DNA of 64,000 nucleotides from Nocardia huaxiensis (GTDB lineage Bacteria; Actinomycetota; Actinomycetes; Mycobacteriales; Mycobacteriaceae), in assembly GCF_013744875.1 (NCBI RefSeq), contig NZ_CP059399.1, positions 4,836,001 to 4,900,000 on the forward strand. Reading direction: 5' to 3'. Shown here in pieces: positions 35,400 to 43,733 of the stretch (its first letter is position 1; every line of letters begins with the position of its first letter). Both the position numbers and the translations under genes were made by a program. The notes under the pieces are model-generated. The model saw only the letters and a list, made by a program, of their open reading frames with translations. It did not search any database and was not told the DNA's origin.

Positions 35400-36259
35400 T
35401 CGACGGCGGCATCGCGCAACGCACCGATCCAGGCTCGCTCGACGAGCTGATCGCCTGGACCCGCGCCGGGAAACTCGGCCTCGAACCTGCCGCCGTCACG
35501 ACGGCCGCAGCCTTCCTCACCCTGCACAGCACCCGGCATGCGGGCCGGAATCAGCAGTACCGCAATGAGATTCTGAGCATCCGGGTCGGCGCCGCCGTAG
35601 GCTCCTGCGCCTTCGAGCCCGACGATCGAGCCGATCACGCGAGCGCGGTCGACGAGTGTGTGGGCGTGAGCATCGCCGAGCTGCTCGAGCATCGGCTGCG
35701 CACGGTCCGGATCGCCGCGCTGGATGCCTACCTCATGCACGCCCACCCGCATCCCGAGGCCGGGGGCAGGCGGGCCGCGCCGGTGCTCGTGCGCGGGGAG
35801 TCCTCGCTGGCGAAGTCGCAGACCCGCGCCAGCGGGGTGATCGATCTGCTGCCGGCCGGGACGCGGACGGTGCTGGTGATCGGTGTGGTGAATTCGCTAC
35901 TGGCACAACTGCGCAGCCGCGAGGTCGACTACATCCCGTGCGACCTGGCCGGTGGCGTCACCGAATGGGGTGAACCGGTGCACACCTCCTCCTCGGAGGT
36001 CTCGCGACCCTACGACGCGCTGCTGGTCACCGGCATGTGCCTGGGTAATGACAGCTTCGACGAGTTGCTGAAACATGCTCGGCGCCAGCGCATCCCGATG
36101 GTCATGTTCGCGCAGACCGGCAGCGCGGTACTCCCGTGGTTCCTGGGCGAGACCGGTCTGGTCGCCGTGGCGGCCGAACCATACCCGTTCTTCTCCCTCG
36201 ACGGCGGACCGAGCACCCACTTCCACTATCGCGGTCGGGAGTTGGCTTGCGGCACATAG
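35396..36259 (+). CDS. DUF364-like (putative heavy-metal chelation) Rossmann protein
   Basis: The 287-residue protein has a helical first half and a Rossmann-like second half: RTVLVIGVVNSLLAQL, YDALLVTGMCLGNDSFDELL, then PMVMFAQTGSAVLPWF. This arrangement matches the DUF4213/DUF364 group, whose members are linked to metal or cofactor metabolism and described as putative heavy-metal chelation proteins. The function is unknown. The ATG overlaps the ATP-grasp stop by four bases. In a zinc-box operon it may act in handling a metallated intermediate or as a biosynthetic enzyme. The assignment rests on recalled motif order. Confidence 0.65.
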   Translation: MIDGGIAQRTDPGSLDELIAWTRAGKLGLEPAAVTTAAAFLTLHSTRHAGRNQQYRNEILSIRVGAAVGSCAFEPDDRADHASAVDECVGVSIAELLEHRLRTVRIAALDAYLMHAHPHPEAGGRRAAPVLVRGESSLAKSQTRASGVIDLLPAGTRTVLVIGVVNSLLAQLRSREVDYIPCDLAGGVTEWGEPVHTSSSEVSRPYDALLVTGMCLGNDSFDELLKHARRQRIPMVMFAQTGSAVLPWFLGETGLVAVAAEPYPFFSLDGGPSTHFHYRGRELACGT

Positions 36260-37308
36260 GATCACCCGCCGAGACCGGCCTGCTGAGTCTCATCGGCGAC
36301 ACGCCCCTGGCCTGGATACCGGTCGACGCGGACGGCACCGGCTTCTGGGCCAAACTGGAGTCGGCCGGCGTCGGGGGAATGAAGGCCCGCGCGGCGGTGT
36401 CGCTGCTGGCCGGGGCGGCCGCGCGCGGCGAACTGGCGCCGGGCGCTCCGGTGGTCGAATCCACCAGCGGCACACTGGGAATGGGTCTGGCCCTGGCCGC
36501 GCGCGCCCTCGGGCATCCGGTGATCCTGGTCGTGGACGACGAGCTGGAACCGGATATGCGCGCCCTGTTCACCGCCTACGGCATCCGCCTGGAGGTGGTC
36601 GAGCGTGCGCATCCGACCGGTGGCTGGCAGCAGGCGCGCCTGGACCGGCTGGCCGACGTGCTCGCCACCACGCCCGGCGCGTACTGGCCCGATCAGTACA
36701 ACAATCCCGACAATGCCGCGGGCTACGCGGATATGGCCCGTGAGATCCTCGCGCAGGCCGACCGGATCGACGTGCTGGTGGCGACGGTCGGCTCGGGCGG
36801 GCACTGCGCGGGCCTGACCCGGGAACTGCGCCGCCACTGGCCGGATCTGCGCGTGATCGGCGTGGACTCGGTCGGTTCGCGGATCTTCGGCCAACCGGCG
36901 CGGCAACGCATCATGCGCGGACTGGGCAGCAGCATCCTGCCCCGCAATGTGGCCTATCCCGACTACGACGAAGTGCACTGGGTGGGACCGGTCGAAGCGG
37001 TCGCCTCCTGCCGCGCGGTGGCGGCGCGCACCTGCCTGGCGGGCGGCTGGAGCACCGGCGCGGCGGCCCTGGTCGCCGGCTGGGTGGCCCGGACCGAGCC
37101 CGGCGCGCAGGTGCTCACCGTGTTCCCGGACGGCCCGCACCGCTATCTGCGCACCATCTATGACGACGAATGGTGCACGGCGCGAGGACTGTTGGGCACT
37201 GCGGCGGCAGCGCCGATCGAGCTCGCCACTCCGGACGAAAGCGAGGTCAGCGGATGGGCGCGCTGCCGGGTGGTGCGCGATCCGGCCGGGACGCGGGTGT
37301 CGCTGTGA
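36247..37308 (+). CDS. PLP-dependent cysteine synthase-fold enzyme (SbnA-like)
   Basis: The 353-residue protein is a fold-type II PLP enzyme. The Schiff-base lysine is in GVGGMKARAA near residue 35. STSGTLGMGLAL forms the substrate loop, and a glycine-rich phosphate cup VGSGGHCAG lies near residue 180. Relatives replace the beta-substituent of O-acetyl- or O-phospho-serine with sulfide or an amine; SbnA makes a diaminopropionate precursor from O-phosphoserine. The TTG at 36247 is supported by GGGAG six bases upstream and overlaps the previous gene by 13 bases. Together with the GHMP kinase of this operon it could activate and replace a serine or threonine hydroxyl. Confidence 0.82.
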   Translation: MRHIGSPAETGLLSLIGDTPLAWIPVDADGTGFWAKLESAGVGGMKARAAVSLLAGAAARGELAPGAPVVESTSGTLGMGLALAARALGHPVILVVDDELEPDMRALFTAYGIRLEVVERAHPTGGWQQARLDRLADVLATTPGAYWPDQYNNPDNAAGYADMAREILAQADRIDVLVATVGSGGHCAGLTRELRRHWPDLRVIGVDSVGSRIFGQPARQRIMRGLGSSILPRNVAYPDYDEVHWVGPVEAVASCRAVAARTCLAGGWSTGAAALVAGWVARTEPGAQVLTVFPDGPHRYLRTIYDDEWCTARGLLGTAAAAPIELATPDESEVSGWARCRVVRDPAGTRVSL

Positions 37309-38348
37309 AGCTGCATCATCGCGTGACTCGGCTGACCCTGACCGAGCCGCTGCGAATTTCGCGCGCCGCCATGAGCGCCCGGGACGCGGTGTGGGTGACC
37401 CTGTCGCACAAGGGAATCGACGGATGCGGCGAAGTGGTGACGAGTCCCCGGCTCGGACTGGACGTCGCGGCCATCGAAAACGCGCTCGCCGAGGCCGCGC
37501 AGTGGCTCGGAGCTGGGAGCCATCCCGCAACGTTGCGAAAACGCCTGCCGGAACTGCGAACCCGGCTGCGGCATGCGCTCCCCGTGGTCGCCGCCGTCGA
37601 CTCCGCCGTGCACGATTGGCTCGCGCTCGACGCCGGGCTCCCGCTGTGCGAGTTACTCGGCATGCCCGCCTGGGAGCGGGTGCCCACGGCCTACACGATC
37701 GGCATCGTGCCGCCACCGGATGCGGCGCGGACCGCGAAACAGTTGGCGGACAAAGGTTTCGCCACCATCAAGGTGAAGCTCGGCGCCGCCGATCCCGCCG
37801 CCGACATCGCCCGGGTCGGCGCGATCCGCGAGGCCGCGCCGGAGGTCGAGTTGTTGCTCGATCCCAACGGAGCCTGGGATGCCGGCACCGCCGTCGCGGT
37901 GCTCACCCGCCTGGCCGGCTTCGGCATCGCGGCCGTGGAACAGCCGGTACCGGCCGGGCATCCGGAACAGCTTGCGGCCGTGGCCGAGTCGGTGCCGATC
38001 CCGGTCATCGCGGACGAGGACGCCGGCAGTCGCGCCGATCTGGACGCCCTGCCCGCCGGCCTCGGCGGCATCAATATCAAGCTCGCCGAATGCGGCGGAC
38101 TGGACGCGGCACTGTCGATGATCGAATGGGCGCGGGCGGCGGATGTGGCCGTCATGCTCGGCTGTCAGGTCTCGACCTCGCTCAGCATCGCCGCCGCAGC
38201 CCATCTCAGCGGTGCGGCGCGCTGGCTCGATCTGGACGGGCACCTGCTGCTCACCGACGATCCCTGGCCGGGCCTGGGCGGTGCCGACGGATGGCTGCGG
38301 CACCCCGTCCACGCCGGGCTGGGAGTCCGCTATCGGGGAGCGCTGTGA
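37305..38348 (+). CDS. dipeptide epimerase-like enolase superfamily enzyme
   Basis: A 347-residue member of the muconate-lactonising/dipeptide-epimerase branch of the enolase superfamily. The catalytic lysines are Lys156 and Lys158 (TIKVKLG) on one face and Lys259 (NIKL) on the other. Metal ligands are Asp186 (DPNG), Glu212 (EQPV) and Asp237 (ADED). The C-terminal Asp309-Leu-Asp311 pair is the DxD that holds the alpha-ammonium group in dipeptide epimerases. It probably inverts a stereocentre in a dipeptide-like intermediate. GTGA overlap with the PLP enzyme gene. Confidence 0.85.
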   Translation: MKLHHRVTRLTLTEPLRISRAAMSARDAVWVTLSHKGIDGCGEVVTSPRLGLDVAAIENALAEAAQWLGAGSHPATLRKRLPELRTRLRHALPVVAAVDSAVHDWLALDAGLPLCELLGMPAWERVPTAYTIGIVPPPDAARTAKQLADKGFATIKVKLGAADPAADIARVGAIREAAPEVELLLDPNGAWDAGTAVAVLTRLAGFGIAAVEQPVPAGHPEQLAAVAESVPIPVIADEDAGSRADLDALPAGLGGINIKLAECGGLDAALSMIEWARAADVAVMLGCQVSTSLSIAAAAHLSGAARWLDLDGHLLLTDDPWPGLGGADGWLRHPVHAGLGVRYRGAL

Positions 38349-39664
38349 ATACCCTGCGCCTGTTCCGGTCGTTCCCGCTGTCGGTGCGCCTGCTGCTGGT
38401 GAACCAGCTCGCCGGCAACACCGGCTTCTACATGCTGATGCCCTTCCTCGCGGGCTACCTGCTGACCGATCTGCGGCTGTCGGCGACGGTGGTCGGCGTC
38501 GTGCTCGGCGTGCGCAATCTCAGCCAGCAGGGCCTGTTCCTGGTCGGCGGCGCGATCTCCGACCGGCTCGGCGCGCGCGGCGTGATCATTGTGGGCGCGG
38601 CCATCCGCGCCCTCGGGTTCGCGCTGTTCGCGGTCGGTGGATCGCTGGCGGTGGTGCTGCTCGCCTCGGTGCTGACCGGATTCGCCGGAGCGCTGTTCAA
38701 TCCGGCCGTGCGCGCCTACATCGCCCGCGACAGCGCCGAGCGCGCCGCGTCGGCCTTCGCCCTGTTCAACGTGTTCGGCAATGTGGGCTCCGCGCTGGGA
38801 CCGCTGGCCGGAACGGTGCTGGTGGCCATGGGATTCCAGCTCACCGCCGCGGCGTCCGCCGCGATCTTCGCCGCGCTCACCCTGGCCCAGCTCGCCCTGC
38901 TGCCCGCCCGGCCGGTGCCGCGCGCCGCCCACGGCGTCGGACGGGATCTGCTGAATCTGTTCTCACACCGCGTGTTCTGGGGTTTCGCCCTCGCCCTCGC
39001 CGGGATGTTCGCCCTGCAGGCGCAGTCCTACTTCACCCTGACCCTGCAGGCGCAGGAGGTGGCCGGGGCGCACGGTACAGCCGCGGTGGCGTCGCTGTTC
39101 CTCGTGGATACCGTGGTGATCCTGTTGCTGCAGGTGCGCCTCACCCAGCGTTTCGCACGCGGCGAGCGCGGGCCCGCCATGGCCCTCGGGATGGCGGTCA
39201 TGGGTTGTGCCTTCGTGATTCCGCCGCTGGTGAGTCCCGTCCTGGACGCGTCCGGCGGGGGAGTGCTCGCGGTCGCCGTACGCCTGCTGCCGATTCTCGC
39301 GGCGGTGGTGGTGCTCACCGTGGGCGTGATGATCGTGCAGCCCTTCGTGAACGAGCTCATCGCCGTGTTCGGCGGCGAACGGCTCACCGGAACCTATTTC
39401 GGCGCTTTCTATCTCGTGTCCGGCGTGCTGACGGTGTGCCTGACCGCGGTGGCGGGCGCGGCCGTGGAGTACGGTGGCGGCCCGCTGTCCTGGTGCCCCG
39501 CGGCCCTGTGTGCGGGTACCGGATTCCTGTCCGCGGGCGCGGTCACAGTGCTGTACCGCACCGGCCGCCTCCCGCGGGCGACCGCCGAAACACCCACCGG
39601 GACAACAGTCTCCGCCGCAGCGGCGCAGCCGGCCCCCGATACCGAAAGTCGAGACCCACGATGA
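38345..39664 (+). CDS. MFS transporter (probable exporter)
   Basis: The 439-residue protein has about 12 hydrophobic helices. A loop 2-3 signature (GGAISDRLGARGVII) near residue 63 is typical of the major facilitator superfamily, and a hydrophilic tail of about 30 residues ends it. No substrate motif is visible, but its position in a biosynthetic operon suggests export of the product. GTG start overlaps the enolase stop by four bases, and its own stop overlaps the methyltransferase start. Confidence 0.85.
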   Translation: MNTLRLFRSFPLSVRLLLVNQLAGNTGFYMLMPFLAGYLLTDLRLSATVVGVVLGVRNLSQQGLFLVGGAISDRLGARGVIIVGAAIRALGFALFAVGGSLAVVLLASVLTGFAGALFNPAVRAYIARDSAERAASAFALFNVFGNVGSALGPLAGTVLVAMGFQLTAAASAAIFAALTLAQLALLPARPVPRAAHGVGRDLLNLFSHRVFWGFALALAGMFALQAQSYFTLTLQAQEVAGAHGTAAVASLFLVDTVVILLLQVRLTQRFARGERGPAMALGMAVMGCAFVIPPLVSPVLDASGGGVLAVAVRLLPILAAVVVLTVGVMIVQPFVNELIAVFGGERLTGTYFGAFYLVSGVLTVCLTAVAGAAVEYGGGPLSWCPAALCAGTGFLSAGAVTVLYRTGRLPRATAETPTGTTVSAAAAQPAPDTESRDPR

Positions 39665-40503
39665 CCCGCCCGACCGAGGGCCCGGTGCTCGCCACCGAAA
39701 ACCTGCTCACCGACAATCCCGCGCTCTACGAGCGCACCTTCCCCGACTCCGGTGACCGCAATGCCCGCTTCGTCCACGACCTGGTCACCGAGTTCAGCAC
39801 CGGGAACGGCCCCGTGCCGCGCCTGCTGGATGTCGGCTCCGGCACCGGCCGCGACGCCGCCCGCCTGGCCGGCCTCGGCTACGCGGTGTCGGCCGTGGAC
39901 ATCTCACCGCGCATGGTCGCCTACGCCCAGGCGAAGTATCCCGGGATCGAATTCGAGGTCGGCGACGCTCGCGAGCTCGTGGTCGCCACGCCGGTGGACG
40001 TGGTCACCTGTCTGGGAAGCACACTGCTGCACCTGCATTCGAGCGCCGATATCGCCGCCGCGCTGACCCGCTTCGCACGGTGCCTGCGCCCCGGCGGCCT
40101 GCTCGTGCTCGAAATGCGCAATGGCGCGTTCCTGCTCACCGATCGCGGCCGGCGGGAACTGCTCGACGAGATATCGTTGCGCGAGATCGACTGGGAGGGC
40201 GTGACTTACACCTCGCGCACGGCCCTGTCGCTGGACCTGCCCGCTCAGCTGCTGCGCCGCAGGCGCGAATGGAGCTGGCCCGGAGGCGATCCCGTCGCCC
40301 AGGAGACGGCCTGGCGGCTGCTGTTCCCCGAAGAACTGCGATACCTGTTGCACTGCAGCGGCTTCGAAGTGCTCGCGCTGTTCGACGAGCCCGGCCCGCT
40401 CACCGAACCCGGCTGGCCCGGCCACGGCACCCGATCGACCGCCCTGACCGGTGATCGCCTGCACGTGGTGGCCCGCCGCATCGCGCGAGCCGAGGATCGG
40501 TGA
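39661..40503 (+). CDS. class I SAM-dependent methyltransferase
   Basis: The 280-residue protein has SAM motif I LLDVGSGTGRDA near residue 58, followed by the acidic AVDISPRMV and the LRPGGLLVLEMRNG post-strand segment. It is of the small-molecule O/N-methyltransferase type. ATGA overlap with the MFS gene upstream and GTGA overlap with the kinase gene downstream. In this operon it probably N- or O-methylates the small amide product. Confidence 0.86.
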   Translation: MTRPTEGPVLATENLLTDNPALYERTFPDSGDRNARFVHDLVTEFSTGNGPVPRLLDVGSGTGRDAARLAGLGYAVSAVDISPRMVAYAQAKYPGIEFEVGDARELVVATPVDVVTCLGSTLLHLHSSADIAAALTRFARCLRPGGLLVLEMRNGAFLLTDRGRRELLDEISLREIDWEGVTYTSRTALSLDLPAQLLRRRREWSWPGGDPVAQETAWRLLFPEELRYLLHCSGFEVLALFDEPGPLTEPGWPGHGTRSTALTGDRLHVVARRIARAEDR

Positions 40504-41399
40504 CCGGCCTCGCGCGCATCGGGGTGGGCAGCGCCTTCGGCAGCTGCGGTGAACTGCTCCAGGGCGTGACGGCGGTCGATCGGCGCGACTTCCTGGTCAC
40601 CCTGCCGATCCGGCAGGGTTCGGTCGCCGTCTTCGAACCCGGCGCTCCCGACGGGGATCTCGAGGTCATCCCGCCGCACAAGACCAAATCCCGCGCCCTC
40701 GCCGCCCGCATGCTCGATCGGCGCGGCGGCCGGCTCACCCTCATCAGCGAACTCGCCGAGGGCAAGGGCCTGGCCAGCTCCACGGCCGACCTGGTCGCGA
40801 CCGCCCGCGCCATCGCCGACGCCGAGGGCCGCGCCATCGCGGCCGCCGAGATCGAAGACCTGCTGCGCGGCATCGAACCCTCCGACGGCGTCATGTATCC
40901 GGGGTCGGTGGCCTTCTACCACCGCGAGGTACGCCTGTTCGCCCGCCTGCCCGCCCTGCCGCCGCTGACCATCGTGGTCGCCGACGAGGGCGGGCAACTC
41001 GACACCGTCGAATTCAACCGCCGCGACAAACCCTTCACCGCCGCCGACCGCCGCGAATACACCCGCCTGCTGGCCGATCTCACCGATGCCCTGGCCCGCC
41101 GCGACCCGCGCCGCATCGGCGAGGTCGCCACCCGCAGCGCCATCATGAACTCGGTCCTGCGCGAACGCCCGCATCTGGACCTGGCCCGCCGCGCCGCACG
41201 GCAGATGGGCGCGCTCGGGGTGTTGATCGCGCACAGCGGCACCACCACCGGCATCCTGCTCGCCGACGACGATCCCGACTACGCCGGCAAACTGGCCGAG
41301 GCCCACCGCATCTCGGCGGAGTACGGCACCTCGGTGAGCGTGCACCGCACCTGGCGGCCGGGTCCGCCCGACTGGCACGCCGCTCGGATGACGCAGTGA
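40500..41399 (+). CDS. GHMP kinase, PduX-like (serine/threonine kinase for small molecules)
   Basis: A 299-residue GHMP-family kinase: GSAFGSCGELLQG at the N-terminus and the phosphate-binding loop EGKGLASSTADL in the middle correspond to PduX, the L-threonine kinase of cobalamin synthesis. The C-terminal GVLIAHSGTTTGILL fits the same group. Since no cobalamin genes are nearby, I infer that it makes O-phospho-serine or O-phospho-threonine for the PLP enzyme of this operon. GTGA overlap with the methyltransferase gene; last gene of the operon. Confidence 0.82.
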   Translation: MTGLARIGVGSAFGSCGELLQGVTAVDRRDFLVTLPIRQGSVAVFEPGAPDGDLEVIPPHKTKSRALAARMLDRRGGRLTLISELAEGKGLASSTADLVATARAIADAEGRAIAAAEIEDLLRGIEPSDGVMYPGSVAFYHREVRLFARLPALPPLTIVVADEGGQLDTVEFNRRDKPFTAADRREYTRLLADLTDALARRDPRRIGEVATRSAIMNSVLRERPHLDLARRAARQMGALGVLIAHSGTTTGILLADDDPDYAGKLAEAHRISAEYGTSVSVHRTWRPGPPDWHAARMTQ

Positions 41400-41460
41400 C
41401 GCAACGGATCTGGAACTGTGCCGCCCGAGTTACTCGATCTGAGAAATCATATTGTTTCAT

Positions 41461-41491
41461 TTGGACACCGTATGGTTCAAACCGGTACTGT
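41461..41491 (+). promoter_or_regulatory. probable promoter upstream of the IrrE-like gene
   Basis: TTGGAC (41461-41466) and TACTGT (41486-41491) lie 19 bp apart in an AT-rich stretch that stands out locally. An ATG at 41500 with no leader opens an 18-codon frame that ends before the metallopeptidase start region. Confidence 0.4.
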
Positions 41492-41527
41492 CCGAACCTA
41501 TGAGCGACGGTCTGGAGCTAGCTGATC

Positions 41528-42088
41528 TTGGTCCTGTCAATGAGGCGAATCGCTGACAGCGCGATCCCCACTACGAGCATGACCCGAAGCGCGCAACGCC
41601 GAACGTTGACCGCGGTGCAACGACATACCGCACAGTTGCATCCGTTCTCCCTGTCCGAGTTCAGCCGGATCCTGTTCGAGGCCAGCGGGACTCCGGTCCG
41701 GATCGCCTCCAGCACCACATTGCCGCCGTCGGTCGCGGGCCGGTGGGTGCGGACCGACGGCGGAGACCTCATCGAGTACGACGCGGCGCTGCCGACGATC
41801 GCCCGCATCAATACCGTGCTGCACGAGGCCGGTCATATCCTGCACGGCCACACCGCCGTCGAGCTCCGGATGGACACCGGCCTGGCGCTGTGCTCGGTGA
41901 TCGGCCCCCGGGCCCTGGCGAACTTCGCCCGCGGACGCTACCGCTCATCGTTCGATCTGGGCGTCGAACGCGAAGCCGAAGCCTTCGCCCGTCGCACCCT
42001 GCGCACCATCCTGTGGAGCGACGGCGGCACCAGCGAGAGCGCCAAAGTGCTGACCGCCCTTGGCTTTCCACGCACCCGGATCGAGTAG
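41528..42088 (+). CDS. ImmA/IrrE-like metallopeptidase
   Basis: The protein, up to 186 residues, carries HEAGH (His99, Glu100) followed by ILHGH, the zinc signature of the ImmA/IrrE group, which cleave or inactivate XRE repressors. Only the central part is clearly conserved; starts at 41528 (TTG), 41540 or 41579 (ATG) are all possible and the ribosome-binding site is weak. It is three bases from the next gene and faces the EspR-like regulator across it, the expected setting for a protease-repressor pair. Confidence 0.75.
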   Translation: MVLSMRRIADSAIPTTSMTRSAQRRTLTAVQRHTAQLHPFSLSEFSRILFEASGTPVRIASSTTLPPSVAGRWVRTDGGDLIEYDAALPTIARINTVLHEAGHILHGHTAVELRMDTGLALCSVIGPRALANFARGRYRSSFDLGVEREAEAFARRTLRTILWSDGGTSESAKVLTALGFPRTRIE

Positions 42089-42091
42089 CGC

Positions 42092-43156
42092 ATGGTGCAG
42101 TTCAGTGCCATGGTGGCGAGCCTGCTGTTCGCGGGCGTGCTGGCGGCGCTGTGGCAGCTGCCGCCGCAGGGCGCGCAGGGGCGCCGCGCGCCGATCGCCG
42201 TGCTGGGGCTGATCTGTCTCAGCTACCTGCTGATCACGCCGACCTCGGAAGCGCTGCTGGCGGCCGTGTGCGTCAACTCCGCGTACCTGCTGAGTCATCT
42301 GAGCGTATTGTCCGCACTGGCCCTGTCCACCCTGTACTGGGCGCACTATCTCGCGGCCGACCCGCCGCCGCGCCGGCGCGCACTGGCGACCCGGGTGGCG
42401 TACGGCGCCGTCGTCGTCGCCCTGGTCGGTCTGTTCGCCGCCGCGCCGCAGCAACCGCACGGGGTCGGGTACGGCCGCGAATTCGACGACAGTCCGCATA
42501 TGCGGATCTACTGGGTTCTGCAGGCGGCCATGGTGATTCACGCCGTGTTCCCCCTGGCCCGCGCCGCCGCCCGCGCGTATCGGCAGGAACCGTCGTGGCG
42601 GCGCGTGCTGCTGGGCGTGCTGGCGGGGATGACCGTGGTGTTCGTCGTGTACGAGCTCTGGGTGATCGTCGTGGTCCTGGTGTGGCCCGCCATGCCGCCA
42701 CCCTGGGCGCAGATCGTCACCACGGTGCTGCAGGTGGCGGTCGGCGTGCTGCTGGTCGCGGGAACCTTCGGCCCGGTCGTCTCGGGCGCGTTCCACAGCA
42801 CCCGCGTCGCGCTGTCCTATCTCGAACAGCTTGCGCCCCTGCACCACTGGCTGATGCAGCGCTACCCGCACATTCGCTTCCGGACGCGCCCGAGCCTGCG
42901 CGCCGAAACGCGCGTCACCGAGATGCTGATCGAGATCAGCGACGGACTGCGGCTGCTGCAGCGCGACGAACCGGTGGTGGCGGCCTTCCACGGGCTGGAT
43001 CACGACACCATCCGCGCCGTGGAGTACGACCGGACCCACCATGCCGCCTATGAATTGGCGGCGGCGGTCCTGTTCCGCTCCCGGACCGTCACTGCCGAGG
43101 TTCGGGCAGATCCGGAGGGTCGGCTGGCAGGCCCTCCTGCACACGCAGGAACTTGA
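42092..43156 (+). CDS. MAB_1171c-like multi-pass membrane protein
   Basis: The 354-residue protein has about seven hydrophobic helices in the first 235 residues (for example SAMVASLLFAGVLAALW and VLLGVLAGMTVVFVVYELW). A soluble C-terminal part of 110 residues follows, with HWLMQRYPHIRFR and a RVTEMLIEISDGLRLL helix. This build matches the MAB_1171c (DUF6545-like) group of putative transporters or signal receivers, often found beside IrrE-like peptidases and XRE regulators. It follows the peptidase gene by three bases. Its last 68 bases overlap the convergent EspR-like gene. Confidence 0.75.
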   Translation: MVQFSAMVASLLFAGVLAALWQLPPQGAQGRRAPIAVLGLICLSYLLITPTSEALLAAVCVNSAYLLSHLSVLSALALSTLYWAHYLAADPPPRRRALATRVAYGAVVVALVGLFAAAPQQPHGVGYGREFDDSPHMRIYWVLQAAMVIHAVFPLARAAARAYRQEPSWRRVLLGVLAGMTVVFVVYELWVIVVVLVWPAMPPPWAQIVTTVLQVAVGVLLVAGTFGPVVSGAFHSTRVALSYLEQLAPLHHWLMQRYPHIRFRTRPSLRAETRVTEMLIEISDGLRLLQRDEPVVAAFHGLDHDTIRAVEYDRTHHAAYELAAAVLFRSRTVTAEVRADPEGRLAGPPAHAGT

Positions 43157-43523
43157 GGTAGTCGATCAGCGAGGCCAGCGACTGCTTGGACAGGTCCATG
43201 GCGCGGAAGGCCAGCGCTTCGATGCCGGGCGCGGTGGCCAGGCGCAGATACTCGATCTCCTCGCGCCCGCGCTGCCAGGCTTCGTCGTCGGTGAAGAACC
43301 GGATGTCGACGTCGAAGGCGGCGGCCAGGCCGGCGGCGTGTTTGAGGGAGGGATTCTGTTTCAGGCCCGAACGCAGCTGGGAGACATAGACTGCCGAGAT
43401 CGGGTATCCGAGATCGTTTGCACGACGGGCGATCTCGTCGGCGGTGTAGCGAACGCCCTGGGCGTTGGGCATCGTTCGGAACAGATACTCGAGTCGTTCG
43501 GAGAAGGCTGCTCCCTCACCCAT
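43089..43523 (-). CDS. EspR-like XRE regulator
   Basis: The 144-residue protein resembles the mycobacterial EspR nucleoid-type regulator. A helix-turn-helix covers residues 25-55, where YTADEIARRANDLG and ISAVYVSQLRSGLKQNP match EspR block by block, and FFTDDEAW follows. Then a helical dimerisation domain ends in LIDYLKFLRVQEGL. EspR controls secretion and lipid loci by looping DNA between distant sites. Here the gene lies between the two biosynthetic clusters, and the three ATGCYACAGCAT sites upstream of its start are candidate operators. The IrrE-like peptidase nearby may cleave it. Confidence 0.82.
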   Translation of the reverse strand: MGEGAAFSERLEYLFRTMPNAQGVRYTADEIARRANDLGYPISAVYVSQLRSGLKQNPSLKHAAGLAAAFDVDIRFFTDDEAWQRGREEIEYLRLATAPGIEALAFRAMDLSKQSLASLIDYLKFLRVQEGLPADPPDLPEPRQ

Positions 43524-43559
43524 GTCAAGCCACCACTTTCCCCTTCTCGGCTTTCGATC

Positions 43560-43702
43560 ATGCTACAGCATCGGGGGATTCGCCTCTCCGGAGGGCTCGA
43601 TCAGCGGGTTCCAATAGCAGCGTCCACCGAATTGTGACCCGACTCACACTTCGCCGGTTGAGATCGAATATGCCACAGAATCGTGATTATGCTGTGGCAT
43701 AT
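43560..43702. promoter_or_regulatory. three ATGCYACAGCAT operator-like sites
   Basis: ATGCTACAGCAT at 43560-43571, ATGCCACAGAAT at 43670-43681 and the inverse of ATGCCACAGCAT at 43689-43700 occupy the gap between the divergent EspR-like gene and the KAS III-like gene. The last two form a longer perfect repeat, ATATGCCACAG and its complement at 43668-43678 and 43692-43702. The first is about 37 bp upstream of the regulator start and the pair is 32-66 bp upstream of the biosynthetic gene, which fits one regulator acting on both. Confidence 0.65.
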
Positions 43703-43733
43703 CCGCAGGGCGGTGGATGGGATGAGATAGTCA

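Noticed and set aside
36136..36246. Upstream ATG start for the PLP enzyme
   Set aside because: The extension overlaps the DUF364-like gene for over 100 bases and is Arg/Pro-rich; TTG 36247 has a ribosome-binding site and matches family length.
42300..42700. Arg-rich frames opposite the MAB_1171c-like membrane gene
   Set aside because: Complement of hydrophobic codons; no signals of translation.
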